Shown here: piece after piece, positions 17,737 to 26,512 of the stretch | How positions within the stretch are numbered: the first letter of the stretch is position 1 | Layout of the letters: every line of letters begins with the position of its first letter | Assembly: GCA_030524545.1 (NCBI GenBank) | Contig: JAUNGM010000006.1 | Span: forward strand, 95,991 to 159,990 | Direction of reading: 5' to 3' | Source of the DNA: Eubacteriales bacterium | GTDB lineage: Bacteria > Bacillota > Clostridia > Lachnospirales > Lachnospiraceae | DNA length: 64,000 nt | Program-made: the position numbers and the translations under genes | The notes under the pieces: generated by a model | Databases searched by the model: none | Seen by the model: only the letters and a program-made list of their open reading frames with translations | Told to the model about the DNA's origin: nothing

Positions 17737-18840
17737 ATGTCTATTTTGGTAACAAGATCCTCTATGCCGAAACTGGAGGACTATATTGAAGAAATTAGAC
17801 CTATTTTTGAGAGCCATCGTTTAACTAATATGGGACCCGTTTATAAACAGTTCCAGCATCAGTTAATTGATTATTTGGGAGTACCGGAGCTTTCTCTGTT
17901 TGTAAATGGTCATATGGCTTTAGAAATGGCTATCCATGCGTTGGGGCTGAGACGTGAGGGCGGAGAAGTCATTACAACTCCATTTACATTCGTTTCTACG
18001 ACACATGCCATTGTAAGAAATGGATTAAAGCCTGTATTCTGTGACATTAAACCAGATGATTATACAATGAATCCTGAGAAAATTGAGGACTTGATTACAG
18101 ATAAGACTGTCGCAATTATTCCTGTTCATGTTTATGGAAATTTATGTGATGTGGAAGCCATAGACAAAATATCTAAGAAGCATAATTTGAAAGTGATTTA
18201 TGATGCAGCACATGCATTCGGCGTTACATATAAAGGAGTCGGAGCCGGAAATTTTGGCGACGCATCTATGTTTAGTTTCCATGCAACTAAAGTATTCAAT
18301 ACGATTGAAGGAGGAGCAGTCGCTTTTCATGATCAGTCATTTCGTGAAAAACTACATGAGTTAAAAAATTTTGGTATTCATGGTGTCGACGATGTGATGG
18401 CAGTTGGAGGCAATGCGAAGCTGGATGAATTCCGCGCTGCTATGGGTATCTGTAATTTGCGGCGTATGGACGAGTGCATCACCAGGCGGGCTGAAGTAGC
18501 AGCAAGATATAATGAGCGCCTTGGTAATATTCCGGGAATCAGACTTGGAAAGCCAAAAGAAGGCGTTATGCCGAATCATGCTTATTATCCGGCGTATTTT
18601 GATGAAAATGTTTTTGGAAAGAGCCGTGATGATGTGTTTGAACAGTTGAAAGAGAATGATATTTATGCAAGAAAATATTTCTATCCCGCTGTAAATGAAA
18701 TGGCTTGTTATAAAGATGGCGGTTACGCGGAAACTCCGATCGCACATGATGTTTCCATGCATATTCTGACATTGCCGATATATGAGGAACTGGCTTTGGA
18801 AGATGTGGATCGGATATGTGATGTAATTCTTAATAAATAA
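17737..18840 (+). CDS. DegT/DnrJ/EryC1/StrS sugar aminotransferase
   Basis: 367 residues, PLP fold type I. The PLP lysine is Lys185 in FHATKVFNTIEGG, and the DAAHAFG motif with the cofactor-binding Asp is present. The FHATKVFNTIEGG signature resembles VioA-type enzymes that make dTDP-4-amino-4,6-dideoxyglucose from dTDP-4-keto-6-deoxyglucose (substrate assignment is an inference). It directly precedes a PglC-like transferase and an ATP-grasp ligase, so a free amino group on the first sugar could be the acceptor for an amino acid. Start behind AAAGGAG. Confidence 0.9.
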   Translation: MSILVTRSSMPKLEDYIEEIRPIFESHRLTNMGPVYKQFQHQLIDYLGVPELSLFVNGHMALEMAIHALGLRREGGEVITTPFTFVSTTHAIVRNGLKPVFCDIKPDDYTMNPEKIEDLITDKTVAIIPVHVYGNLCDVEAIDKISKKHNLKVIYDAAHAFGVTYKGVGAGNFGDASMFSFHATKVFNTIEGGAVAFHDQSFREKLHELKNFGIHGVDDVMAVGGNAKLDEFRAAMGICNLRRMDECITRRAEVAARYNERLGNIPGIRLGKPKEGVMPNHAYYPAYFDENVFGKSRDDVFEQLKENDIYARKYFYPAVNEMACYKDGGYAETPIAHDVSMHILTLPIYEELALEDVDRICDVILNK

Positions 18841-18858
18841 TTTGTTGGGGAAAGAAAA

Positions 18859-19716
18859 ATGCAGGATATAACTGAATTATCTAAATCGCAGAAAGCTGAG
18901 ATTGCAAGTTATATAGCGAGAGATAACCTTGCAATAGTAAATGCGAAAGTTAAACAGGTGACAGTTAAAGATACCTTTTATACCCGTTATGGGAAGCGTG
19001 CTATAGATATCGTTATTTCTTTGTTCGCATTGATTGTCACCTTGCCGATTAATTTCTTTATTGCAATAATAACTTTTTTTGATGTTGGTTCTCCTATTAT
19101 TTTTAAACAGCATCGTGTAGGAAGAAATGAGAAGATTTTTACAATTTACAAATTTCGAAATATGACTAATGAAACGGATGCTAATGGAGAATTGCTGCCA
19201 CCGTCTGAACGAGTAACAAAATGGGGAAACTTTGTAAGAAAGACCTCTTTGGATGAACTTCTTAATTTTGTATCAATTTTGAATGGTTCAATGAGTATTA
19301 TCGGACCTAGACCATTATTGGAATATTATGCAGAGCGATTGAATGTACGCCATAAAAAAATTTATGCAGTTCGTCCGGGATTGGAGTGTCCTACTTTAAA
19401 TAAGGTTGACCATACATTATCTTGGCAGGAACGTTTAGAGAATTATATTTGGTACGTGGAAAACTGCAGTTTTTGGATTGATGTGAAACTGGCATTCAGA
19501 ATTGTTCAAATTGCATTTGATCGAAAAAGTACTGCACAAAGAGCTGACGCAAGCCATGGAGGGTTGCTGGGGTATGACTTGGAAGGAAATGTGATTTATA
19601 CCAAATCTGTACCGGATCATTTTGTAGAAGAGTTTTGTAAAAAGCACGGCTATAAGAATTTAGAAGATGCAGTTTCTATTCGCATAAAGGATGCGAATAA
19701 AGGTAAGAATATTTAG
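18859..19716 (+). CDS. PglC-like phosphoglycosyl transferase
   Basis: 285 residues. An N-terminal re-entrant hydrophobic segment (about 48-75) precedes the bacterial sugar transferase core IYKFRNMTNETDANGELL, KTSLDELLNFVSILNGSMSI and GPRPLLEYY, closely following the PglC layout (small monotopic enzyme, no CoA-like domain). The usual PGITGxxQVxGR motif is replaced by RPGLECPTLNKV, and there is an extra C-terminal tail of ~60 residues. It probably links a modified (amino) sugar phosphate to undecaprenyl phosphate. The gene starts 18 bases after the aminotransferase and ends just before the ATP-grasp gene. Confidence 0.85.
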   Translation: MQDITELSKSQKAEIASYIARDNLAIVNAKVKQVTVKDTFYTRYGKRAIDIVISLFALIVTLPINFFIAIITFFDVGSPIIFKQHRVGRNEKIFTIYKFRNMTNETDANGELLPPSERVTKWGNFVRKTSLDELLNFVSILNGSMSIIGPRPLLEYYAERLNVRHKKIYAVRPGLECPTLNKVDHTLSWQERLENYIWYVENCSFWIDVKLAFRIVQIAFDRKSTAQRADASHGGLLGYDLEGNVIYTKSVPDHFVEEFCKKHGYKNLEDAVSIRIKDANKGKNI

Positions 19717-19753
19717 TTATATGATTTTAGGGAAGAGTAAAAGAGGAATTGTA

Positions 19754-21043
19754 ATGAAAAAATATGAAAACAAACGTTTACTGATTATTGGAGCGACATC
19801 TTATTTTATTGATGTTATTCAAGAAGCAAAGAAAATGGGAATCTATACAATATGTACGGATTATAATCCAAATGCAATTGCGAAAAAATATGCAGATAAA
19901 TCGTATGATGTTAATACGGTTGATCATGAAGCCATTTTACAATTAGCAAAAGATGAAAAAGTAGATGGCGTTTTTGTTGCGTGGTCTGATGCGAATTTAT
20001 ATACAGCACAGTATGTATGCGAAAAACTTGGAATGCCATTTTATGCAACGAAAGATCAATTGGATTGCGCAGTTAACAAAGATTATTTTAAACAAATGTG
20101 CCGCAATTATAACGTTCCGTGTACGAAACAGTATCAACTGGATGAATCGTTTAAGAGAGAGGATCTTGACCAGATTGAATATCCTGTTATCGTGAAACCG
20201 GTAGATAATGGAGGTTCACGTGGAATTACGGTATGTAATTGTGAAGAAGAATTGAAGGAAGCATTTACAAAGGCATTAAGTTATTCTAAACGTAAAAATG
20301 TGATAGTGGAGCAGTTTATGGAAAATCAGGGAAAAACTATCAGCGTTAAATATTTAATTCGTGATGGGGTTCCATATCTGCTTAGTGTAGGAGATCGGCG
20401 AGTTCTGGATGCGCATGATGGAAAAGCATTGATAACAAGTGCTGCTATTTATCCTGCAAGTATTACGCAAAGGTATAAGGACACTCTTGATGAAAAAGTT
20501 CGTAAGATGCTGATAGAAATGGGCTTCCGCAATGGTCAATTGTTTATGGAGGCAATTCCGGCAGAGGATGAAATTTATTTTTATGAAATGGGTTACAGGT
20601 TAAGTGGCGGTATAACCTACCATATTACAGATTCATTAACTGGTATAAATGGTATGCGCATGCTGATTAACTTTGCACTGAGCGGTGAAATGTGTGATCA
20701 AGAGACTGCTGAACGTATTGATCCTTTCATGCAGGGGAAAGCCGCATGTAGTTTTGCGATTTTGATGAAACAAGGCACAGTGACTAAAATTAATGGTTTA
20801 GAAGAAGTTCGACAAAGTCCCAATGTGCTGGATATTACACAATACTATAAAGAGGGAATGACCGTAGAGCCAAGAGATGTTGGGAATGTGGGACAGATGT
20901 TTGCTCGTATTACAACGATTGGAAAAAATCGTGAAGATTTAGTGCAGGTGATTCATCAAATTGAGGAAAGAATATGTATTTTGGATGAAAATGGTGAGGA
21001 CATGTTTTTAAGAGCATTTGATCCAAATACAGTTTTGGAATAA
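19754..21043 (+). CDS. ATP-grasp ligase (amino-acid ligase-like)
   Basis: 429 residues. An N-terminal pre-ATP-grasp Rossmann domain (KRLLIIGATSYFIDVIQEAK) is followed by the ATP-grasp fold: YPVIVKPVDNGGSRGI (nucleotide-binding loop) and FYEMGYRLSGGITYH (metal-binding end). The layout resembles L-amino-acid ligases and biotin-carboxylase-type enzymes, which activate a carboxylate as acyl phosphate and join it to an amine. Cytosolic. The start is the ATG at 19754 behind AAGAGGAAT; an in-frame extension to 19691 overlaps the previous gene. Substrates unknown; context suggests amide formation in polysaccharide precursor assembly. Confidence 0.88.
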   Translation: MKKYENKRLLIIGATSYFIDVIQEAKKMGIYTICTDYNPNAIAKKYADKSYDVNTVDHEAILQLAKDEKVDGVFVAWSDANLYTAQYVCEKLGMPFYATKDQLDCAVNKDYFKQMCRNYNVPCTKQYQLDESFKREDLDQIEYPVIVKPVDNGGSRGITVCNCEEELKEAFTKALSYSKRKNVIVEQFMENQGKTISVKYLIRDGVPYLLSVGDRRVLDAHDGKALITSAAIYPASITQRYKDTLDEKVRKMLIEMGFRNGQLFMEAIPAEDEIYFYEMGYRLSGGITYHITDSLTGINGMRMLINFALSGEMCDQETAERIDPFMQGKAACSFAILMKQGTVTKINGLEEVRQSPNVLDITQYYKEGMTVEPRDVGNVGQMFARITTIGKNREDLVQVIHQIEERICILDENGEDMFLRAFDPNTVLE

Positions 21044-21054
21044 AGGAGAGAAAA

Positions 21055-22311
21055 ATGATAGGAATCAATACAGTCAGTTCGCAATCTGGACGGGCGTATT
21101 TTGCAGATTATTTGAAAAATGGCTATCAAATGATTGGATATGCACGTCACTCTATGCATGGCACAACATTCATTAATGCTGTAAGTAGTGCTGGAGGGAT
21201 TTATATGGATCGTCCTCAAAACAAGAATCAGGAGAGTAAAGTCTTTTTACCGTTGAAGGACAGCCGCGTTACGCAGGATTTGGAGGAATTAGTATCGAAT
21301 TCTGAACTGATTATTTTAGCCGAACCATCTCACTATTTTGTTCAGAGTGTAAAAGAAATGGTAGAAGCCGGACTGCTAAAATACCGCGTGCCTTTGGTTC
21401 TGTCTCCCTCAAGAACCTTTTCTTCTCCATATTTATGGGAAATTTTGGGGGAAGGGTATCCCATTGCTTGTTTTTCAACATGTGCGTATTCTTGTAAAGC
21501 ACCAGAACCGGATGTTGCATATATAAAACGACGCAAGCGTAATTGGATTATTTCGCTTGAAGGAGAGTTTTATGAATCACAGATAGGATTATTGCAGGAG
21601 TTGTTTCCACAGGCTGTCATTAATCATATTCCAGCTACGACATCACTCGGTAATGTAGGTGCAATTTTTCATCCTGCTACATATTTGTTAAATTACGATG
21701 AAATAAAACGCTGTGAAAGTTCAGGAAAGACTTTTTCTTTCTATATGGATGGAATTGCCGCAAGGCCAGAAGTGGGAGAAGTTTTGGAGGCAATTGATCA
21801 AATGCGTTTGGAGATTGCTGCGTGGTTTGGATATCCGGTATTTGGATTAAAAAGGAAACCATTTGAGGAACAGTGGGCAGAACTAATGCAAAATATGCGT
21901 ATAAAAGAAAAAACAGATGAGAATTTACGGGAATTACGTAGGATTCGTAGGGATAGTCTGCAAATTCTGAATAGTTCTATTACATCATGTAAACACTGGT
22001 TAGATTATACATACGGTGTGAAACGTATTCCGGATGAGCCGCTGTATAAGGCAATTGGTCGTACGCCTACATATCAGAAAAATAGTGTACCACAGGAACG
22101 GTATGTCAATGAAGATATTTCAACGGGTTTACTTCCATTGAGAAATATGGCAGCTCGATTTGGAATTGATACAAGTGCTGCGGATTACGTTTTGGAAATA
22201 TTTCAACGTTATTATAATTTTGAAGATGCAGTGGGAGTGCGCACACTAAATGAGTTTAGTGATGAGTATATTAAAAATTACTTACAAGGTAAATATTTTA
22301 AATTAATTTGA
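21055..22311 (+). CDS. Opine (octopine/nopaline) dehydrogenase family protein
   Basis: 418 residues. The middle and C-terminus follow the opine dehydrogenase family: STCAYSCKAPEPDVAYIKRR, SLGNVGAIFHPATYLL with candidate catalytic His206, FYMDGIAARPEVGEVLEAID, and a final helical domain with PLRNMAARFGIDTSAAD. These enzymes reductively join the amino group of an amino acid to a 2-keto acid. The N-terminal Rossmann glycine motif is missing: the first strand reads MIGINTVSSQSGRAYFADYL, so cofactor binding may differ. It is 11 bases after an ATP-grasp gene. Substrates unknown. Confidence 0.8.
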   Translation: MIGINTVSSQSGRAYFADYLKNGYQMIGYARHSMHGTTFINAVSSAGGIYMDRPQNKNQESKVFLPLKDSRVTQDLEELVSNSELIILAEPSHYFVQSVKEMVEAGLLKYRVPLVLSPSRTFSSPYLWEILGEGYPIACFSTCAYSCKAPEPDVAYIKRRKRNWIISLEGEFYESQIGLLQELFPQAVINHIPATTSLGNVGAIFHPATYLLNYDEIKRCESSGKTFSFYMDGIAARPEVGEVLEAIDQMRLEIAAWFGYPVFGLKRKPFEEQWAELMQNMRIKEKTDENLRELRRIRRDSLQILNSSITSCKHWLDYTYGVKRIPDEPLYKAIGRTPTYQKNSVPQERYVNEDISTGLLPLRNMAARFGIDTSAADYVLEIFQRYYNFEDAVGVRTLNEFSDEYIKNYLQGKYFKLI

Positions 22312-22342
22312 CAGTGCTTAATAGATATTAAGGAGATATGTA

Positions 22343-24193
22343 ATGAAAAATTTATATCTGGCAATGACATTAGGGGCAGATCCTCATACTGTAGGGATTT
22401 ATAAAGCGGTTCGTATCGCAAATTTATTGGGAATTCCCAGTAAAATTCTTGCTACAGATATGGATGATGAGAAAAAAATTCAGATCATAAAAGAAGAGGC
22501 CCCAGTGTTCCTTGGGTTGAGTTATCGTTTAAGTCCTGATAAGGCAGTATATGAATTACAAAAATTTTTAAAAAAAATGGAGAATGCAGGCTTAATAAGG
22601 GATGAACAATTTATCTGTTTTGCCGGGCTGCTTCCGACTTTGGATTTAGTAAGAAAGTTGGGAATAGATAAAAAATATAATATTTCGTTGATGGGAAGCT
22701 ATAAGGATATAGATAGGACTACATCTGAGACGATAGATTTTTTTCGCATTGCCACGTCTGACCAAAGGAAAAAAATAATTAAAATGGTACATGATGAATC
22801 AGAACCAGAACGCATCAAAATAATTGATGAAATAGCAAAAGATGTTTTTCGTAATGATGCATATCTTCTGGAACCTCCATTGCCTGTTCCGAGTCAGAAG
22901 GCTGTTTTATCTATTACAGATAGAATTGATGAATCCAAAATTCCAATTATTCGCAGTCATTATGGAGTGCCGGCACCGGATATTAATCCGACTGTGGATG
23001 GCATTCGGAGAATAGCTCAAGCCAGAGCTATTGATGAATTAAGTCTTGGTTCAAGTGATCTTTCACAACGGTATTATGGGCATCCGGAGATGTTTTTAGA
23101 CAGAAAGAATGATGGCGGGGTTCCGTATAAAAACCGGGAAGATCTCGAACGTATTTTTGCAGCTTCACGTGACGGTAATTTTCCATCTGTAAAACCATAT
23201 TGTCACGTGAACAATATTATTCCTTTTATTGATGAATGTTTGGATATTGGTATGTTAAAGGGAGCTCATCAGGCTATCCCTTTATTTTGGTTTAATGAAT
23301 TGGATGGGAGAGGTCCAATGACAGTGCCAGATTCCATTGAAGAACATCTTCGGGCAGTACAATATCTTGCTAAGAAGGGTATTCCCGTTGAAATGAATGA
23401 TCCGAATCAATGGTCTTCACGTATGGTACATGACACACTTTTTGTGGTTAGTTATTGCCTGTTGTCTTCTGTAATGTATAAATATGGTGTTAAAAATATG
23501 GTTGTACAATGCCAGTTTAATAAACCAGCAACAACAGGAGATTATGCAGATCTGGCAAAAATGATGACAGGGCAATATTTTATCGAGCAGTTACGTCCTG
23601 CTGGTAATCGTACAAGAGTACTTTATGAATGCCGATCAGGTATTGAACATTTTAGTACTGATCAGGAATTAGCCAAATTTCAGTTGGCACGCAGCACAAT
23701 TCTACAGATGTTAATTAATCCGAGTATTTTACATTTAGTTAGTTATTGTGAAGCTGATCATGTTGCGACGGCAGATGATGTAATTGAAAGCAGCAAGATT
23801 TTGCGTCATGCAGTAAGGTTATTCCGTGAAAATGAACAGGATATTCGTCGTGCTGTGAAGTGGGATGTTGTCCAGAAAAGAAGTGATTTCTTAAAAGAAG
23901 AGGTACGTGTCGTTTTAGATGAATTGGTTGCGTTAAGTGGGCATCGGAAGATTACGAATCTTCGTGAGTATCATCAGTATCTTGGACAGGCAAAAACGCT
24001 CCAGGGTGCTATGCAATATGGAATTATGGCAGCCCCCGGTATTACTCATAAAAAATATGCACATCCTGAGCTTTTAACTAAGATTGGGGAGTATGGAGTG
24101 ATGGATTGCTATCGTAACTGGGATGATAATAATCCGATGCGGGAAAAAGAAAGGCTTGCAGATATTAGAAAAAAGTACAATTTGAAGTATTAG
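22343..24193 (+). CDS. Fused cobalamin-binding, glutamate-mutase-like protein
   Basis: 616 residues. The N-terminus (1-130) looks like a B12-binding Rossmann domain, with DPHTVG at 13-18 matching the DxHxxG ligand motif. The remainder is a TIM-barrel-like domain whose pattern (NFPSVKPYCHVNNIIPFID, YLAKKGIPVEMNDPNQW, KYGVKNMVVQCQFNKPATT) distantly follows the epsilon subunit of glutamate (methylaspartate) mutase. In glutamate mutase the two parts are separate proteins; here they are one chain. I infer an adenosylcobalamin-dependent carbon-skeleton rearrangement of an amino acid, feeding the neighbouring ligases and opine dehydrogenases. Alternatives are another B12 radical mutase or a non-catalytic homologue. 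Start behind AAGGAG. Confidence 0.7.
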   Translation: MKNLYLAMTLGADPHTVGIYKAVRIANLLGIPSKILATDMDDEKKIQIIKEEAPVFLGLSYRLSPDKAVYELQKFLKKMENAGLIRDEQFICFAGLLPTLDLVRKLGIDKKYNISLMGSYKDIDRTTSETIDFFRIATSDQRKKIIKMVHDESEPERIKIIDEIAKDVFRNDAYLLEPPLPVPSQKAVLSITDRIDESKIPIIRSHYGVPAPDINPTVDGIRRIAQARAIDELSLGSSDLSQRYYGHPEMFLDRKNDGGVPYKNREDLERIFAASRDGNFPSVKPYCHVNNIIPFIDECLDIGMLKGAHQAIPLFWFNELDGRGPMTVPDSIEEHLRAVQYLAKKGIPVEMNDPNQWSSRMVHDTLFVVSYCLLSSVMYKYGVKNMVVQCQFNKPATTGDYADLAKMMTGQYFIEQLRPAGNRTRVLYECRSGIEHFSTDQELAKFQLARSTILQMLINPSILHLVSYCEADHVATADDVIESSKILRHAVRLFRENEQDIRRAVKWDVVQKRSDFLKEEVRVVLDELVALSGHRKITNLREYHQYLGQAKTLQGAMQYGIMAAPGITHKKYAHPELLTKIGEYGVMDCYRNWDDNNPMREKERLADIRKKYNLKY

Positions 24194-24234
24194 CGGTTTG
24201 GGATAAGTGTGAAAATATACAGGAGAGTGATGAT

Positions 24235-25338
24235 ATGGCAGATAGATCAAAGATGGGTTTGCTTTTAGATCATGCATATATTTATGGCAAAACGTTAAAG
24301 TATTGTGTTAATAAATCAAGATATGCAAAAAAGAGAATTAAGATGATTGGAGGAGGATATAAGGGAAGCCAAAAAGAATATAAAGAAACGGTATTAGAAT
24401 ACTGGAAACCTTATGGTATACGTCCAAGAAGATATTGGTATACATTATATTGCTCAAGAGAAAATTCATATGATCCAAGATATATTCCAGATAATATATG
24501 GTTTGGAAAGATTTATCCATATTTTAACAATATTATTGCGCGTAATACTTATGCAGATAAGGGGTTTTTTGATACTTTATTTTCTGATTTAAAGCGCCCA
24601 GAAACTATTGTAAAAAATATGGCGGGAAAATACTATGATGCAGATATGAACAGAATGTCAAAGGAAGAAGCAGTAGAGCGCTGTCTTAAGGCTAAGAATT
24701 GGGTAATTAAAGCTTCAACTAATACTGGTGGGGGAAAGAGTGTACAGTTTTTTGATTTTTCTGGTGAGAATGACAGAATTAAAATAGAAAAACTGTTTTC
24801 TGAATATAAAGTGAATTTTATTGTACAGAATTTAGTTGAGCAGCATCCTGATTTAGCAAGAATTCATGATAAGTCATTAAATACGATACGTGTTCAATCG
24901 TTTTTCTTTAAAGATAAGGTACATATTTTATCATCACAGCTTCGTATGGGAAGCGGGGAATCTCGTCTTGATAATGTGTCTTCAGGAGGATGCGCTTGTG
25001 CAATTGGCGAAGATGGCTGGTTAGTCGGGAAAGCAGTCACTAGAAAATCAGAATGGACGGATCATCATGAAAGTGGAATCTATTTTAAAGATGTACGAGT
25101 TCCTTCATATGATAAAATCCTTGAAATTGTAAAGAAAAAACACCCGCAGTTGCCTTATTTTGGAATTATAGGATGGGATTTTGCGGTTGATGCGGAAGGG
25201 GAACCGGTTTTTATTGAAATAAATGCAACATCTGAGCCTAATCAGATAGCAAGTGGTCCAACTTTTGGGGATTTGACTCAGGAGGTTCTGCAGGAAGTTT
25301 TCATTGATAAAACGATGAAAGATTACTTTATTAATTAA
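24235..25338 (+). CDS. Sugar-transfer-associated ATP-grasp ligase
   Basis: 367 residues. Basic, helical N-terminus (1-60), then an ATP-grasp fold with NWVIKASTNTGGGKSV (nucleotide loop), RIHDKSLNTIRVQSFFF, GGCACAIGEDG and GIIGWDFAVDAEGEPVFIEINATSEP carrying the metal-binding Asp/Glu/Asn. This matches the sugar-transfer-associated ATP-grasp family (PF14397-like), found in surface polysaccharide loci. It probably forms an amide between an amino acid or sugar carboxylate and an amine. Second ATP-grasp of the locus and unrelated in detail to the first. Confidence 0.85.
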   Translation: MADRSKMGLLLDHAYIYGKTLKYCVNKSRYAKKRIKMIGGGYKGSQKEYKETVLEYWKPYGIRPRRYWYTLYCSRENSYDPRYIPDNIWFGKIYPYFNNIIARNTYADKGFFDTLFSDLKRPETIVKNMAGKYYDADMNRMSKEEAVERCLKAKNWVIKASTNTGGGKSVQFFDFSGENDRIKIEKLFSEYKVNFIVQNLVEQHPDLARIHDKSLNTIRVQSFFFKDKVHILSSQLRMGSGESRLDNVSSGGCACAIGEDGWLVGKAVTRKSEWTDHHESGIYFKDVRVPSYDKILEIVKKKHPQLPYFGIIGWDFAVDAEGEPVFIEINATSEPNQIASGPTFGDLTQEVLQEVFIDKTMKDYFIN

Positions 25339-25357
25339 TTGATAAGAGTGAGGAATT

Positions 25358-26512
25358 ATGAAAATAAGTTTTACAGGCGATTTAACCTGTGATAAACCGC
25401 TTTTAAAGGCTGCGTATTTGAATGACGAATTTCATTTTGAGAATGTGTTTTTTCATGTTTCGGAGTTGTTTAGGGATTCTCAGTATGTAGTATCAAATTT
25501 AGAAACGACTTTTTCAGAAGAGGGAAATTATAATAAAAAGGCTTATTGCTATAATTCGCCTAAAGTGTTCCTGGATGCAGCATGTAAGGCAGGAATTAAT
25601 ATTTTTAGTATTGCAAATAATCATTGCTGTGATGGGGGATTACCGGGACTGAAAAATACAGTTTCTGAATTGGAGAAAAGAAATTTATTATACATGGGTT
25701 ATAAAGGAAGAAGTTGTACTGTGCAGCAGGATGGGCAAAGAGTTACATTTTTGTCTTATACCTACGGAATTAATGATAACGGATACGATTTAGAGGATAT
25801 AGAAAAAAGCGTAAATGTGTTAAGACCCTATGCCAGGGGAAAAGATACGGGATTCAGAAAAGTAATACCAATGTCTTGGCGCAGGAGAATACGTAAAACA
25901 ATTCGCTTATTAAAAGGAAAGCCTACTTTGGCAAAATCTGTAGATGACTATCCTGTAAATGAATCATTCTGTGAAAAGATCAAAGAAGATATTCGTGATG
26001 CAAAAGAGAATTCTGATTTTGTATGTGTGTATCCGCATATGGGAGGGCAGTTTAATTTAGAAATAGGTAGCTTCAGTCGGACTATGGCAAAGTGTTTTGA
26101 AGACGCAGGTGCAGATTTGATTGTAGCTAATCATGCTCATATTGTACAGAAGTACGAAAATGAGACAATTCCTATATTTTACTGTCTAGGGGGATTAAGT
26201 ATTTCCCCTAGTGCATCGTACTTAATTCAGGACGATATGCCGCAATATTCTATTGTCGTGCATCTCTATATTAGTGAGAAAAAGCATAAACTTACATTTT
26301 CAATTATAAAATGTGTGGAGGATGAAAACGGATATGTTACGATATGGCCTGTAGATAGTCTTTATAAATCGCTCACAGAAAATAATAAGAGACATCAGCT
26401 AAAGAAAGAAGCAGTTCTTATCTATAACAGACTTTTGTCTACAAATGTAGATTGGGAAGATTTTGAGCTAAAAAAAGAATACGAAATAAAAGAGGTTAAG
26501 AGCAATGTGTAA
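25358..26512 (+). CDS. CapA-family (PGA_cap) metallophosphoesterase-like protein, copy 1
   Basis: 384 residues with no signal peptide or membrane segment. The calcineurin-like fold motifs of CapA/PgsA proteins are present: GDL (7-9), SNLETTF (46-52), ANNHCCDGGL (86-95), YPHMGGQFN and ANHAHIVQ. In poly-gamma-glutamate capsule systems CapA/PgsA acts with CapB and CapC, but neither of those is here. Its product overlaps the next start by 8 bases. The second copy at 28804 shares the same motifs. Role in this locus unknown, plausibly hydrolysis or transfer on an amino-acid-bearing intermediate. Confidence 0.88.
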   Translation: MKISFTGDLTCDKPLLKAAYLNDEFHFENVFFHVSELFRDSQYVVSNLETTFSEEGNYNKKAYCYNSPKVFLDAACKAGINIFSIANNHCCDGGLPGLKNTVSELEKRNLLYMGYKGRSCTVQQDGQRVTFLSYTYGINDNGYDLEDIEKSVNVLRPYARGKDTGFRKVIPMSWRRRIRKTIRLLKGKPTLAKSVDDYPVNESFCEKIKEDIRDAKENSDFVCVYPHMGGQFNLEIGSFSRTMAKCFEDAGADLIVANHAHIVQKYENETIPIFYCLGGLSISPSASYLIQDDMPQYSIVVHLYISEKKHKLTFSIIKCVEDENGYVTIWPVDSLYKSLTENNKRHQLKKEAVLIYNRLLSTNVDWEDFELKKEYEIKEVKSNV

